From Deltaproteobacteria bacterium (GTDB lineage: Bacteria > Myxococcota_A > JAADFL01), in assembly GCA_013152945.1 (NCBI GenBank), contig JAADFL010000205.1:1-64000 (forward strand): a DNA stretch of 64,000 bases, read 5' to 3'. Positions 48,418 through 57,412 of this stretch are shown in pieces. The first letter of the stretch is position 1; the number at the start of each line of letters is the position of its first letter. Below the pieces are notes generated by a model that was not told where the DNA came from, made no database searches, and worked only from the letters and a program-made list of their open reading frames with translations. The position numbers were made by a program, and so were the translations under genes.

Positions 48418-50481
48418 CTATTTCCTTGAAAGGCCTTGCTTCAGGGCGGCGTACAACCGGTAGAGCGGGTCCTGTTTCAAGGAATTCAATTCGCGTTCCA
48501 GGCTCGACATTTGGTGGCGGGCCGAATCCAGGCGCCTCCGTTCCGCGTCGAGCAGGGATTCCACTTCCGCAAGCCTGGCCATGGTCCTGTCCCTCTCCTT
48601 CGATATCTTGTCTGTTTCCGAATGAAGCCTGTTTATTTCAGCGTCACGAAGGTTGATTTCTTCCTGCCTCAACCGTTCTTGGTTTTGTGCCTTGTTTCTC
48701 AATTTACTGCTTTCGATCATCAAGAGCTTTAATTCTTGCTCGATTCTTGCCTTTTCCCGTATCAGTACAGCGATATTCTCCTCATCCTGCGCGTATAATT
48801 TTTTTATTTCTTCAATTCGTTCATTGAGCTTGTTTGCACGCATGTCGTTCCTGTCAGCCCGGGTAGTCTCGGCCTGTCTAGCAGCCTGCTGTCTTTCAAT
48901 TTCGAGGTGGGCCTGCTCGAGTTTGATGCTTAGACTTCTCAAATCCTCTTTCAACCTGTCTTTTGCCCTCTGTTGCTCCTGCTCCAGTTGTTCAAGTTCT
49001 CTTGCCCTGTTGGAAAGCTTTTCGAATTCAGCGGCCCTTGGCTCGATTTCGGCAATCCTGGATTTAAGCCGTAGGATTTCGTTTTTCAATTGGTCGATTT
49101 CCTGGGCAAGCCGGGCGGTCTTCATCTTTTCGGCTTCTTTTTCCCTGCGCGCCTCTGCAAGTAAATCTTGATTCCGCCCGAGTTCCTGCCTTGTATGGGC
49201 CAGTTCCTCCATGCTCCTTTCATGCGCCATCTGTGAACTCTTCAGTTTGCCGGAAAGCTTTTCCAACTCGGACAGTGTGTACTTATGGGCCTCCCTTTCC
49301 TTGAAGCCCTGCTCTGCGGCCCTGGCAAGTGTTGCGAAAATGTCCGGATTCTTCTTCAGGCTATTTGGCGAGCCCTTGATAAGAGCGGCCAGTTGAGCAA
49401 CCGCCTTTTGGGGGGTGAATCGTTCTTCACCCATTTTCCTTGCATTGCGGCCCCTGCGGTTTACTTCCTTGATGTCGTCCAGGATCGTTGCCACTACTGC
49501 GGTGATGTCTTTGGGATCATTGGGATCCACTGTCCATCCGGCCTCCCTGTTTTCCACCACGTGGGCCAGCAAGGAGCCCTTGCTTACGATTAAAGGGATG
49601 CCACAGGCCATATAGTCCATGGTGCGAAAAGACATGGCCAGTTCCCGCTCTTCGTTCAGTAGGGCTGCATCAAGGGCTGCAGAGGCCCGGCAATATGTGT
49701 CGATCATGGAGCCGTATGGCAAAAGGCCGGATAGTTCCAGCCTGGATGAAGAGATTTCAAGATGCCCTGGTTGATCCATAAGGGCTTCTTTTACCGGGTA
49801 GTCCCCCTGGAAAAAGATCAATTTCCCTTGTTGTCTTTGTTCGAAAACATTAACAATTGCCCGCACCGCGGGTTCGAGATCTATCCACGGCCATGAGACT
49901 CCCCCTGCAACCATGATTGGCTCTGCCGGCGGTTCAAGGCGTGGCTTTATACTCTCGTCTATACATAAAGGCACGGTAAGCAACGGCCTCATACTGATAT
50001 CCACGCCTGCCATCAACAGCCAGCCCATATAGTAGTAGCGTTGCCTCGAGTTGGTGCAAAGAAAAGCATCGGCCCTTGAAATGGCGGCAATCCTTTGTGC
50101 AGGGACACGTGAGGCAAGGTTCGACTGGAACCTGCTTTCCATCTCTCTTGGAGCAAAGAGATCGGCAATGGTGAAAACGCCCAAGTCCGGCAGGTCCGGC
50201 AATTCTTCCGGCTGCAAGTGTACGAGGACGGCCGGTTCGACCCGATCGATTAGTTGTTGGAGGTCTCGCGGACTATTATAAACATGATAATTGTCGCTTG
50301 TGTTTTCTCTTGTTTTTTCAAACTCTCTTTTTGCGACAATAGGACGGACAGCAAGGTGTACTTCAAATCCTGCCTGTTCGAGCCCCTGCGCAAGACCTTT
50401 TGCCCGCAACACGTTTCCCAAGAGCGGCAGATCGGCCCTTGGAAACATTCCGTGGAAGGCTATCATAACTTTTGTACACAT
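48418..50481 (-). CDS. Glycosyltransferase with long C-terminal coiled coil
   Basis: The 687-residue protein has an N-terminal GT-B fold (about 1-370). The first half carries the acceptor side (LLGNVLRAKGLAQGLEQAGFEVHLAVRP), and the second has the donor motif ELAMSFRTMDYMACGIPLIVSKGSLLAHVV, the E-x7-E-like region of family 4 enzymes. From about 390 to 675 it is an almost unbroken coiled coil rich in Glu, Lys, Arg and Leu. This combination is unusual: the tail could oligomerise the enzyme or tether it to a polymer-export machine. The ATG follows GGAAGATC. It may be co-transcribed with the HD gene downstream. Confidence 0.75.
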   Translation of the reverse strand: MCTKVMIAFHGMFPRADLPLLGNVLRAKGLAQGLEQAGFEVHLAVRPIVAKREFEKTRENTSDNYHVYNSPRDLQQLIDRVEPAVLVHLQPEELPDLPDLGVFTIADLFAPREMESRFQSNLASRVPAQRIAAISRADAFLCTNSRQRYYYMGWLLMAGVDISMRPLLTVPLCIDESIKPRLEPPAEPIMVAGGVSWPWIDLEPAVRAIVNVFEQRQQGKLIFFQGDYPVKEALMDQPGHLEISSSRLELSGLLPYGSMIDTYCRASAALDAALLNEERELAMSFRTMDYMACGIPLIVSKGSLLAHVVENREAGWTVDPNDPKDITAVVATILDDIKEVNRRGRNARKMGEERFTPQKAVAQLAALIKGSPNSLKKNPDIFATLARAAEQGFKEREAHKYTLSELEKLSGKLKSSQMAHERSMEELAHTRQELGRNQDLLAEARREKEAEKMKTARLAQEIDQLKNEILRLKSRIAEIEPRAAEFEKLSNRARELEQLEQEQQRAKDRLKEDLRSLSIKLEQAHLEIERQQAARQAETTRADRNDMRANKLNERIEEIKKLYAQDEENIAVLIREKARIEQELKLLMIESSKLRNKAQNQERLRQEEINLRDAEINRLHSETDKISKERDRTMARLAEVESLLDAERRRLDSARHQMSSLERELNSLKQDPLYRLYAALKQGLSRK

Positions 50482-50795
50482 GATCTTCCGGATTCCTCTG
50501 TTATTGTTTCTCTTTTATCAATTATCCGTTATCACGCAACTTTATGGATTGTCAAACCGCGGGCCGTATTCGGCGCAAAGGGCATCGTTCACGGTATTCA
50601 GTATTGAAATAAAAGAGCAGGGAACACTGCAGCCAGGCGCTTTAAAAGCCGCCGGGATGCATATAAAACCATGGGCAATGGCATTTAAGCACCTTTTTGC
50701 CTTCCAAGTTCTTTATCCAGCCTAATGACCCGGTTACATCAAGCGTGGCCATGTAATCGCCCTCTTCGCTGTACACCGGGGAGACCCGTGAAAAA
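50482..50795. other. Gap upstream of the glycosyltransferase gene
   Basis: No recognised gene. On the minus strand a 36-codon frame runs from an ATG at 50752 to a TAA at 50642, with GAGGG 7 nt upstream of the ATG. It reads as ordinary protein (ATLDVTGSLGWIKNLEGKK) and contains a CHC motif. The frame stays open further upstream, overlapping the end of the next gene in another phase, so it may also be a frameshifted tail of that gene. Confidence 0.3.
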
Positions 50796-51248
50796 TCAAT
50801 CGGCTGCAGTATCGGTATCTGAAGATACGCTGCTCTTTTTTACCGAAGCCGAAACAAGGCCCAGTGCAAGGTCGAGCAACATGAAGAATATGACTGTTCC
50901 CTGGGCTGCGGCCAACGGAATGATTATCGGCTGAATACCTGGAAAGGCCCAGGCCATGGCCGATGGCGCGTCTTTTGAAAATATGAGCGCCATGGTGCAG
51001 TCTGCCAGGAGATAGAAAAAGGCCGCCAGGGCTTCCAATGCGCCCATTACCCAGTATTCTTGGGTCCCGAGCCGTATCCTTCCGCCAATCATGAAGAAAA
51101 ACGCAAGGCCCAGACCAAGTTCCAGGCCCTTGAAAAATTCTCCATCAATGGGCCCGGCAATGTACGCCAACCCGGCGAACACGAGTATTCCAAGTCCTGA
51201 AACGATTGACAGGAGATTCAAAATCAACTTTGCTCTCAAAAGACTCAA
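50796..51248 (-). CDS. Hypothetical four-helix membrane protein
   Basis: The 150-residue protein has four or more hydrophobic segments (LILNLLSIVSGLGILVFAGLAYI, LELGLGLAFFFMIGG, ALEALAAFFYLLADC, IIPLAAAQGTVIFFMLLDLALGLV) and a short Ser/Asp-rich tail. I know of no family. It starts with TTG, preceded by AAGGAG at a slightly long spacing of about 10 nt. It is on the same strand as the glycosyltransferase, but 314 bp away, so a shared transcript is not obvious. Confidence 0.6.
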   Translation of the reverse strand: MSLLRAKLILNLLSIVSGLGILVFAGLAYIAGPIDGEFFKGLELGLGLAFFFMIGGRIRLGTQEYWVMGALEALAAFFYLLADCTMALIFSKDAPSAMAWAFPGIQPIIIPLAAAQGTVIFFMLLDLALGLVSASVKKSSVSSDTDTAAD

Positions 51249-51374
51249 TGTGTTGTTTCTCCTTGTACAACTTGTCCATATACACGCAAATCATGGCCCA
51301 AGGCAACTTTTTAGCCATGGTAAGATAGATAAGCAAAGGATGGAACCGGCAACAACTTGGGTGTAGAACCGACT

Positions 51375-53090
51375 TCAGTCATTGGACAATGCCTTGCCTA
51401 TGGCCTTGCCTATGGCCTGTCTGAATGCCTCTGCGCAGGGAAGACATTTTTTCTTTCTGTACTCTATCGCCTTTTTGCCGAGTTCCTTGGCCTGCGCCAA
51501 CCTGCCAAGGCCCGCGCTCGCAAGTGCAGCAATCTTGAGCAGGCCGGGAGCACTCGGCGACGATTCAAGACCCTTTTTCGCAAGATCGAGGGCAGCCTGA
51601 TTATCAAGGCCAAGGTATATGCGTGCAGCTTCCTTGTACCCGACAGCCCCCGGCAAGGCCGAAAGCAACCCGGCCTTCGCCTTTTCTTCAATTTGTCTTG
51701 TCCGTTCAATATCTTTTTCAGTCAAGTGCAATTTGGTTTTACAAAGACGAAGCACAAGGGCCGCCTCCAGTCCTGCCTGTGGCTGCAACCTTGAAAGACC
51801 GGGAGAAAGTTCTTTTTCAGCCTGCGGGATGGATTTTTTATAGTCTTTTTTCAGATAGTATATCCTTGCCAGCAATGCATGTATGCCCGAGGGCTTGGGC
51901 CACTGCATGGACTCGTCGAGGCGCGGCTGTTTGCCTTCCTTTTGCAGGGCCGTGATGCAGAGTTCCATGGCTTGGTCCAACCTGCCGATCTCGACGGAAA
52001 ACCTGGCAGCGGCAAAGTACAGCCAGGAAACGCCGGGATGCTCTTCAATGGCTTTTTCCATCAGCTTTGCGGAATCCCTGGTCCGGTTGGCTTCTATGTA
52101 CAGCTTGGCAAGCGCGAGATACGGTGTCCTCGATGGATCTATTCTCGAGGCCGACTCGCAATGCTTAATTGCTTTGAGGGTATCTCCTGCCAGATCATTC
52201 AGTTCGCAGAGCTTGAGTTCGGGCCAAGCCGTTTTTTCTTTGTTCGCAAGTGATTGTGCCTCTTTCAATGCTTTATTTAGGTCCTGGATCCGTCCCATGT
52301 GGAGGTACTTCCAGGTATGAGCCATGATCTCCAGGGCCCGGGCCGGTGCGAGTTCGGGATCGAGGGAAAGACTTTTTTCAAGCAAACCGGATATCATATC
52401 GATGTTGCTCTTTTGGAATCCCTTTGACTTGTTGTACAGGTCCTGGGCTCTTGCAAAGGCCCTGGCCGCATCCTTGTCGGAAGCGAGTATCCTCGCCTCG
52501 AAAAGGGGCTCCCTGGTCGAAGAAACTCTTGAAAGCATGCTTGCAAGGGATAGAGCCATGTTTTGAGCCATGCCCTTTGTGTCGGCCATGTCGCCTGTAA
52601 AGGTATCTCCATCTACGATACGTGCCTGGTCGGAAGACACGATGCTGAGCACCGCCACCAGGTTGGTTCCCCTGGCCCCCAAATCGCAGGTAACCACCCA
52701 GGGCACAGCCAGCTTCCTTCCTACCTCGGCAGGTCCGCTTTTTCCTGTTTTTCGATCTTTCATACTTGCCAGGACCTTTTCGATCTCGGCCCTTCCAATG
52801 GGTTCAAGTCCGGCCCTGGCCTGGATACGCACTGCCTTTTCCAGTCTTTCGTTCACAAGATCCAGTATCCATGGCTCCACTCTGGATCCCTTGGAACTTT
52901 TACACGGAAGTAATGCCACTCTTCCCAAGCGCCAATCTTCGGGATTCGGCGATTCAGATGTACAAGGACCGAACCTGGTGAATGTGAGCACAATAAATGC
53001 GAGGATAAACGCAATAAAAATACCGAAAATCAGATTTCGCAGCAATGTCCTGGAACCGGGCCTGTCTTGGTGCACCGATAAAAAACTCAC
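51375..53090 (-). CDS. Membrane-anchored TPR protein with TolB_N/FlgO-like domain
   Basis: The 571-residue protein has one N-terminal membrane helix (LLRNLIFGIFIAFILAFIVLTFT). A periplasmic domain of about 140 residues follows and resembles the TolB N-terminal/FlgO type (RVALLPCKSSKGSR...WILDLVNERLEKAV, PWVVTCDLGARGTNLVAVLSIV). TPR repeats run from about 215 to the C-terminus. It starts with a GTG whose last bases overlap the stop of the PEGA gene (GTGA), so the two are coupled. The pair may assess or assemble an envelope complex. Function not known. Confidence 0.72.
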   Translation of the reverse strand: MSFLSVHQDRPGSRTLLRNLIFGIFIAFILAFIVLTFTRFGPCTSESPNPEDWRLGRVALLPCKSSKGSRVEPWILDLVNERLEKAVRIQARAGLEPIGRAEIEKVLASMKDRKTGKSGPAEVGRKLAVPWVVTCDLGARGTNLVAVLSIVSSDQARIVDGDTFTGDMADTKGMAQNMALSLASMLSRVSSTREPLFEARILASDKDAARAFARAQDLYNKSKGFQKSNIDMISGLLEKSLSLDPELAPARALEIMAHTWKYLHMGRIQDLNKALKEAQSLANKEKTAWPELKLCELNDLAGDTLKAIKHCESASRIDPSRTPYLALAKLYIEANRTRDSAKLMEKAIEEHPGVSWLYFAAARFSVEIGRLDQAMELCITALQKEGKQPRLDESMQWPKPSGIHALLARIYYLKKDYKKSIPQAEKELSPGLSRLQPQAGLEAALVLRLCKTKLHLTEKDIERTRQIEEKAKAGLLSALPGAVGYKEAARIYLGLDNQAALDLAKKGLESSPSAPGLLKIAALASAGLGRLAQAKELGKKAIEYRKKKCLPCAEAFRQAIGKAIGKALSND

Positions 53091-54394
53091 CAGTCTTCCG
53101 TGCCATCCATTGTATCCAGCGGATCCCCGGAATCTTCGCTCTCCTCTTTCTTTTTCTTCTTTTTATTCGTTACCGTCTTGTTTTTCCGGGTTCTTGTTTT
53201 CCTGGTAACCGGATTGTTGTGGGGACGCACGGTATTCCGGGTTCGAGGCCTTTTCATAGGTACCACGACATTAGTCCTGGCAGGCCTTGGCTTTGGGGTC
53301 CTGGCTTGAATAATCTCCGGGTCAGGCTTTCCCTCTTGAATGCCTTTGAAGAATGCGGCGGCAAAGCCTCTCAATGCATCCAGGTAATCATTGTTGAGCG
53401 GAATGGCAACCCGCTTACGCCGCAGCTTGTCTCCGCACCGCATGGAATAGAGATGAAAGTCCAAGTTCACAGTGTTTGTAGCCCGTTTTACCATACCGAC
53501 AACCAGCCATCCCACGTCTAGTCTTTCAGCCAGGGCCATGGCCGACTCGGTCATCCTGGGTTCATCGAGGTCGGCCAAAACAGCGCCCAGGGCTGCCTGT
53601 ATCTCCCTGGTGGCAGGTGACGGCTCCAGTTTGATCCTGTGTAAAATCATCCCGTCTGAACAGGAGAATACTGCAGGCCCTCCAAAAGGTTTATAACCTG
53701 CCATTACAGCGCCTATTATGTGAAGACCTTCCCTGACCTTCCGTACCTTGAGAGGCGCGAAACCCTTGTTCGAACCGTCGAGAAAGATCTTTGCACCCGG
53801 AGGAGAAGTTGTGACCTTCAAGGTGCAGGACTGGATTCTGGCTGCCCGTTTCCTGGCAACATTAAAGGCTTTTTTCAACTGTTTTTCGCCATCCAGAACT
53901 GATGGTACGGGGAAGGTCCTGTCCAGCATGGCCAGCCTTGTCAATACTTCCATCCCGAGTTTGGTCTGCCCCGCAAATATTCTGCTTGTTCCCAGGATGG
54001 ACAGAGTTTCCAGGTATGGACTGATATCATTGGTGATGCCTATGGCCCGTTCCAAGATTGCCGCCGCCTTTTCCGCATCCGGTATGGCATCTTCGTACAT
54101 TTGTTCGCTGAAAGATTCCTTGGCCTCTTCCAAGAGGCTCTTTGCCTGCAACACAGCCCTTTTCCCCAAGGTCATGATCTCTTTTGCAGCATTGCCGTCT
54201 AATCCTACGAGTTCGAATCCATCTGATTTTTTAAGCAGATTTCTGAAAATATTGTCTATCTGTACCTTTGCAGGTACGGCTGCATCGTCTTCCGGAACAG
54301 TAAAAACAGCAACACGCAGCTTGCCTGCCTGTACTTGTAGTGATGAAACGAAAATAGCACCAAAAATGAGTTGTGATACAATAGAATGGCTCAT
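53087..54394 (-). CDS. PEGA-domain secreted protein with basic tail
   Basis: The 435-residue protein has a signal peptide (QLIFGAIFVSSLQVQA), an N-terminal domain similar in style to TolB_N (LRVAVFTVPEDDAAVPAKVQ), and helices with TPR-like features. A PEGA domain lies at about 193-237 (TLKVTTSPPGAKIFLDGSN, fitting the family core of two beta strands and a P-x-G-A-x-I motif). A second alpha/beta domain follows, and the last 75 residues are rich in Lys, Arg, Thr and Pro. PEGA domains are common in surface-layer proteins of myxobacteria and planctomycetes. AGAGGT precedes the ATG. It is upstream of, and coupled to, the TPR gene. Confidence 0.75.
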   Translation of the reverse strand: MSHSIVSQLIFGAIFVSSLQVQAGKLRVAVFTVPEDDAAVPAKVQIDNIFRNLLKKSDGFELVGLDGNAAKEIMTLGKRAVLQAKSLLEEAKESFSEQMYEDAIPDAEKAAAILERAIGITNDISPYLETLSILGTSRIFAGQTKLGMEVLTRLAMLDRTFPVPSVLDGEKQLKKAFNVARKRAARIQSCTLKVTTSPPGAKIFLDGSNKGFAPLKVRKVREGLHIIGAVMAGYKPFGGPAVFSCSDGMILHRIKLEPSPATREIQAALGAVLADLDEPRMTESAMALAERLDVGWLVVGMVKRATNTVNLDFHLYSMRCGDKLRRKRVAIPLNNDYLDALRGFAAAFFKGIQEGKPDPEIIQARTPKPRPARTNVVVPMKRPRTRNTVRPHNNPVTRKTRTRKNKTVTNKKKKKKEESEDSGDPLDTMDGTEDW

Positions 54395-54574
54395 TTAATG
54401 TACCTCTTCCAAGTCTCTTCCAACCCTTATTAGGTTAACGGCCAAATGATGTTCAAGTCAAGGTCGCCTGTACCCGATGCCGATACACCCCGGGAAATTC
54501 TTTTACTCCGTGTTTTGACTGAGGATAATCCAGCGAAGTATCATACTGCTCGAAATCACACCTGGAGGTATTTC

Positions 54575-56491
54575 ATGAGTAAATACATGTTGCTGGAAGG
54601 ACTGTTGGGATTATTCTTACTCTTTGCCAATGCATGCGTATCCAATAACCAGGATGAATGCTCTACCGATAATGATTGCGATTACTGGCAGTCTTGTGAC
54701 AGCGGCAAGTGCATGGCCATTCAGTGCGATATGTACCTGGATTGCCCGGACGATACAAAGTGCGTAAACGGGACTTGCACACCCTCGGGTGACGTGGATA
54801 CCGATACTGATACTGATACCGACACTGATGCTGATACTGATATCGACACTGACACAGACACTGACATAGACACCGACACCGACACCGACACAGACATAGA
54901 CACCGACACTGATACTGATACCGATACTGACACTGACACTGATACTGACACTGATGCTGATACCGACACTGATACCGACACTGATACTGACACTGACACT
55001 GATACCGATACTGATACCGACACTGATACCGACACTGATACCGACACTGATACTGACACTGATACTGACACTGACACTGACACTGGTACTGATACTGATA
55101 CTGACACTGGTACTGATACGTCAATCTACTGCCAGGAGTTGGACAGCCCCAACCAGTTGATTGCCGACCGGCGATTTCAGCGCGGCTTTACTGTACTGGA
55201 CCAGGTCACGCACCAACCCGGGGGCAAAATACTTACCGGATTTTGTCCTGGTGATCCCATCTGGGACATTGCCCAGTGGGACAGCCTTGGCGACCTGGGC
55301 AAGACCACACGCCAGACGCTCACGTCAGGAGCAGTACGCTGGGCCAATCAATACGGCCGCGTGACAGTCGGACCTTTGGGAAGCAAGGATTCCGACCTGG
55401 CTCTTGCAGTCTGGGCGTATGAGGAATATGGCGGCCAGTACCATACTCCTACTCCCGAACGAAAATGGGTACACATGCTGGCTGAGCAGCGAATCAGCCC
55501 GCCGGGAACAAACCGGCCGGGTTGTCCGCCCATCTCTTCACTTTCATCCCTTGATTTCAATCTCGTGGCCAGGCTCCTGCAGGACGATCCCCACTACCAG
55601 GAAGGATACGATAAGAGCAAGCACGCCGCACAGTTCCTGATTTACTTCACGGTGCAGAACCTGAATACCAACAACCCAGGGTTCGGTGACTATTTGTGGT
55701 TCGGGATCACACCGTACGACGACCGTTACGACATAGTGCCCGTTTACGTACAAGGAGACCTGGGAGGCAATATGGGTACTGGTAAACTCATCTACAACCT
55801 GGGTGGAGAGCCGTTCCTCGATAAAGGACTGAAACCGGGAGGTCCCGAACAAGTCTTTTCAAAGGACGTCCTTCCCGATGTCCGCAACGCCCTCCTCACT
55901 GCGTGGGACCGTGGTTTCATTCCTGACTCAAAGGTTCTTTCCGATTACAAGATCGGCGGCATGAACATAGGCTGGGAGGTACCTGGTTTGAACAACGTGG
56001 AAATGCAGGTTCGAGACCTGTCCCTTACGTACCGGAAGAAAGCCGTGACACCGGTGGTCTTCGACTTCAACAAGGACGGTGATACAGAAGGCTGGACCGC
56101 AAACAATCTCGAGGATCTTGGGTCGAAACCAGGGCCGGAGGAAGGCCTCTGGATTCTGCGGGCACCCGGCGCCGACCCCTCGATAACCAGTCCAGAGTTG
56201 AGTCTTGAGGCCGCCACACATCCAACCTTGCACCTGGTAGTAGCCAATGACCATAACCCGGCTGAAACCTCCACCCTCCAGGTATACTGGGACAGGTTCG
56301 GCGAACCAGGCTTTCGGGAGGCTTGGAGCGTATCTCGCCCAATCAGCAACGGCGGCGGTTGGCAGACCCTGGACATCGATCTCGGGGCCCAACCAGGATG
56401 GCGCGGCGAGATTTCACATATCAGGATCGATCCGGTAACAAGCGGGGACGGTCATGCCATTGGCATTGATCAGATAGCATTGCTGCCTTGA
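54575..56491 (+). CDS. Asp-Thr repeat lipoprotein with C-terminal beta domain
   Basis: The 638-residue protein has a signal segment and a lipobox-like ANAC (Cys21). A Cys module of spacing C-x5-C-x5-C-x4-C-x4-C (about 28-52) follows, then an Asp-Thr repeat of about 108 residues, a globular region of about 325 residues of unknown family, and a C-terminal beta domain (about 490-638, FDFNKDGDTEGW...IGIDQIAL) that looks like a galactose-binding or CBM-like module. GGAGGTATTTC precedes the ATG at 54575; the longer upstream frame starting at 54446 has no signal peptide. It diverges from the PEGA/TPR pair. A carbohydrate-binding surface protein is a reasonable guess. Confidence 0.72.
   Translation: MSKYMLLEGLLGLFLLFANACVSNNQDECSTDNDCDYWQSCDSGKCMAIQCDMYLDCPDDTKCVNGTCTPSGDVDTDTDTDTDTDADTDIDTDTDTDIDTDTDTDTDIDTDTDTDTDTDTDTDTDTDADTDTDTDTDTDTDTDTDTDTDTDTDTDTDTDTDTDTDTDTDTGTDTDTDTGTDTSIYCQELDSPNQLIADRRFQRGFTVLDQVTHQPGGKILTGFCPGDPIWDIAQWDSLGDLGKTTRQTLTSGAVRWANQYGRVTVGPLGSKDSDLALAVWAYEEYGGQYHTPTPERKWVHMLAEQRISPPGTNRPGCPPISSLSSLDFNLVARLLQDDPHYQEGYDKSKHAAQFLIYFTVQNLNTNNPGFGDYLWFGITPYDDRYDIVPVYVQGDLGGNMGTGKLIYNLGGEPFLDKGLKPGGPEQVFSKDVLPDVRNALLTAWDRGFIPDSKVLSDYKIGGMNIGWEVPGLNNVEMQVRDLSLTYRKKAVTPVVFDFNKDGDTEGWTANNLEDLGSKPGPEEGLWILRAPGADPSITSPELSLEAATHPTLHLVVANDHNPAETSTLQVYWDRFGEPGFREAWSVSRPISNGGGWQTLDIDLGAQPGWRGEISHIRIDPVTSGDGHAIGIDQIALLP
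54797..55120 (+). repeat. Hexanucleotide repeat encoding Asp-Thr linker (copy 3)
   Basis: About 54 imperfect GAYACN units, the longest of the three repeats in the window. Local stretches such as GACACTGATACC recur nearly unchanged, which implies recent duplication within the array. Ala and Ile substitute for Thr in the first third. Confidence 0.87.
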
Positions 56492-56692
56492 ACACCACAT
56501 GCGAGTTCGACATTATTCAAACAGGTCATGAGGCCGAATGAGGCCTGAAGATTGAAAAGGCAATCCCGGTGCCTTGGAATAGTTATCCCATATTGTGAAT
56601 TTGGAGCTTCATGCCGGGGCCCGGTGAGTCAGGCCCTATGTGCTTGACTAATAGGTGCAAAGACCATTACACAAGCAACAAGGAGGCTTGAG
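56492..56692. other. Gap before the ATP-grasp gene
   Basis: I see no gene and no clear terminator. The end carries AAGGAGG, the ribosome binding site of the next gene. Short G/C palindromes near 56535-56560 and 56610-56630 are too weak to call. Confidence 0.3.
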
Positions 56693-57382
56693 ATGCTGGC
56701 TAGAGATATTGAAAAAGATGGTGGCGCAAGGAGTCTTTCCGAAGCGGAATCAATGGCGATCCTGGAAGAGTTCGGTATACCCCTGGTAGGCCAGAGAAAA
56801 GTCCGCGATTTGGATGATGCATTGAAAGCAGCCTCTGACTTGGGCTATCCGGTTGTGTTGAAGGCATGTGCAGAAGGCCTGGCCCACAAGACGGACAAAG
56901 GGCTGGTCAGACTTCACCTGAATGATGAATCAGACCTGTCAGCGGCATTCGATGATTTGGTGGGAAAGCACCATGGTGAATTCATTATCCAGGAGCAACT
57001 CGAAGGCGCAAGGGAGATCATGGTTGGAGGAATCAGGGATCCACAGTTCGGTCCATGCGTTTCTTTCGGCATCGGCGGTGTCATGACAGAACTGTTGGAT
57101 GATGTCGTGTTCAGGGTCGCGCCTGTAAGCCGGGTGGAAGCGGGAGAGATGCTCGAAGATATAAGGGGTAATCGGATTCTCGATACTTTCAGGGGTGAGA
57201 GTGCGATAGATCGGGATATTCTCGTGGGAACAATTATCGGCCTGTCAGACCTGATGGTGCAAAGAGGTGATATAAGAGAGGTGGATATCAACCCCATGAT
57301 CGTGAGAAGAGATGGAAGACCCGTGGCTGTCGATGCACTTATAATAGTAGCAACACAAGCAGAGCAGGCAAAACACGTTTAA
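56693..57382 (+). CDS. ADP-forming acetyl-CoA synthetase beta-subunit-like ATP-grasp protein
   Basis: The 229-residue protein has the fold of the beta subunit of ADP-forming acyl-CoA synthetase, which makes ATP from an acyl-CoA. It shows LSEAESMAILEEFGIPL, YPVVLKACAEGLAHKTDKGLV with the conserved His that is phosphorylated in the family, EQLEGAREIMVGGIRDPQFGP, and VDINPMIV. The alpha subunit, which binds CoA and carries the second His, is absent from the window. AAGGAGGCTTGAG precedes the ATG. A PEP-synthase-type ATP-binding protein begins 31 bp downstream. The pair may form an unusual phosphotransfer module, or the alpha subunit may be elsewhere. Confidence 0.82.
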   Translation: MLARDIEKDGGARSLSEAESMAILEEFGIPLVGQRKVRDLDDALKAASDLGYPVVLKACAEGLAHKTDKGLVRLHLNDESDLSAAFDDLVGKHHGEFIIQEQLEGAREIMVGGIRDPQFGPCVSFGIGGVMTELLDDVVFRVAPVSRVEAGEMLEDIRGNRILDTFRGESAIDRDILVGTIIGLSDLMVQRGDIREVDINPMIVRRDGRPVAVDALIIVATQAEQAKHV

Positions 57383-57412
57383 CCGGAATAAGACCAAAGG
57401 AAAACGTTGGCA

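Noticed and set aside
54797-55120. CRISPR-like repetitive array
   Set aside because: The period is 6 bp with no unique spacers and it encodes an in-frame linker, so it is a coding microsatellite and not CRISPR.
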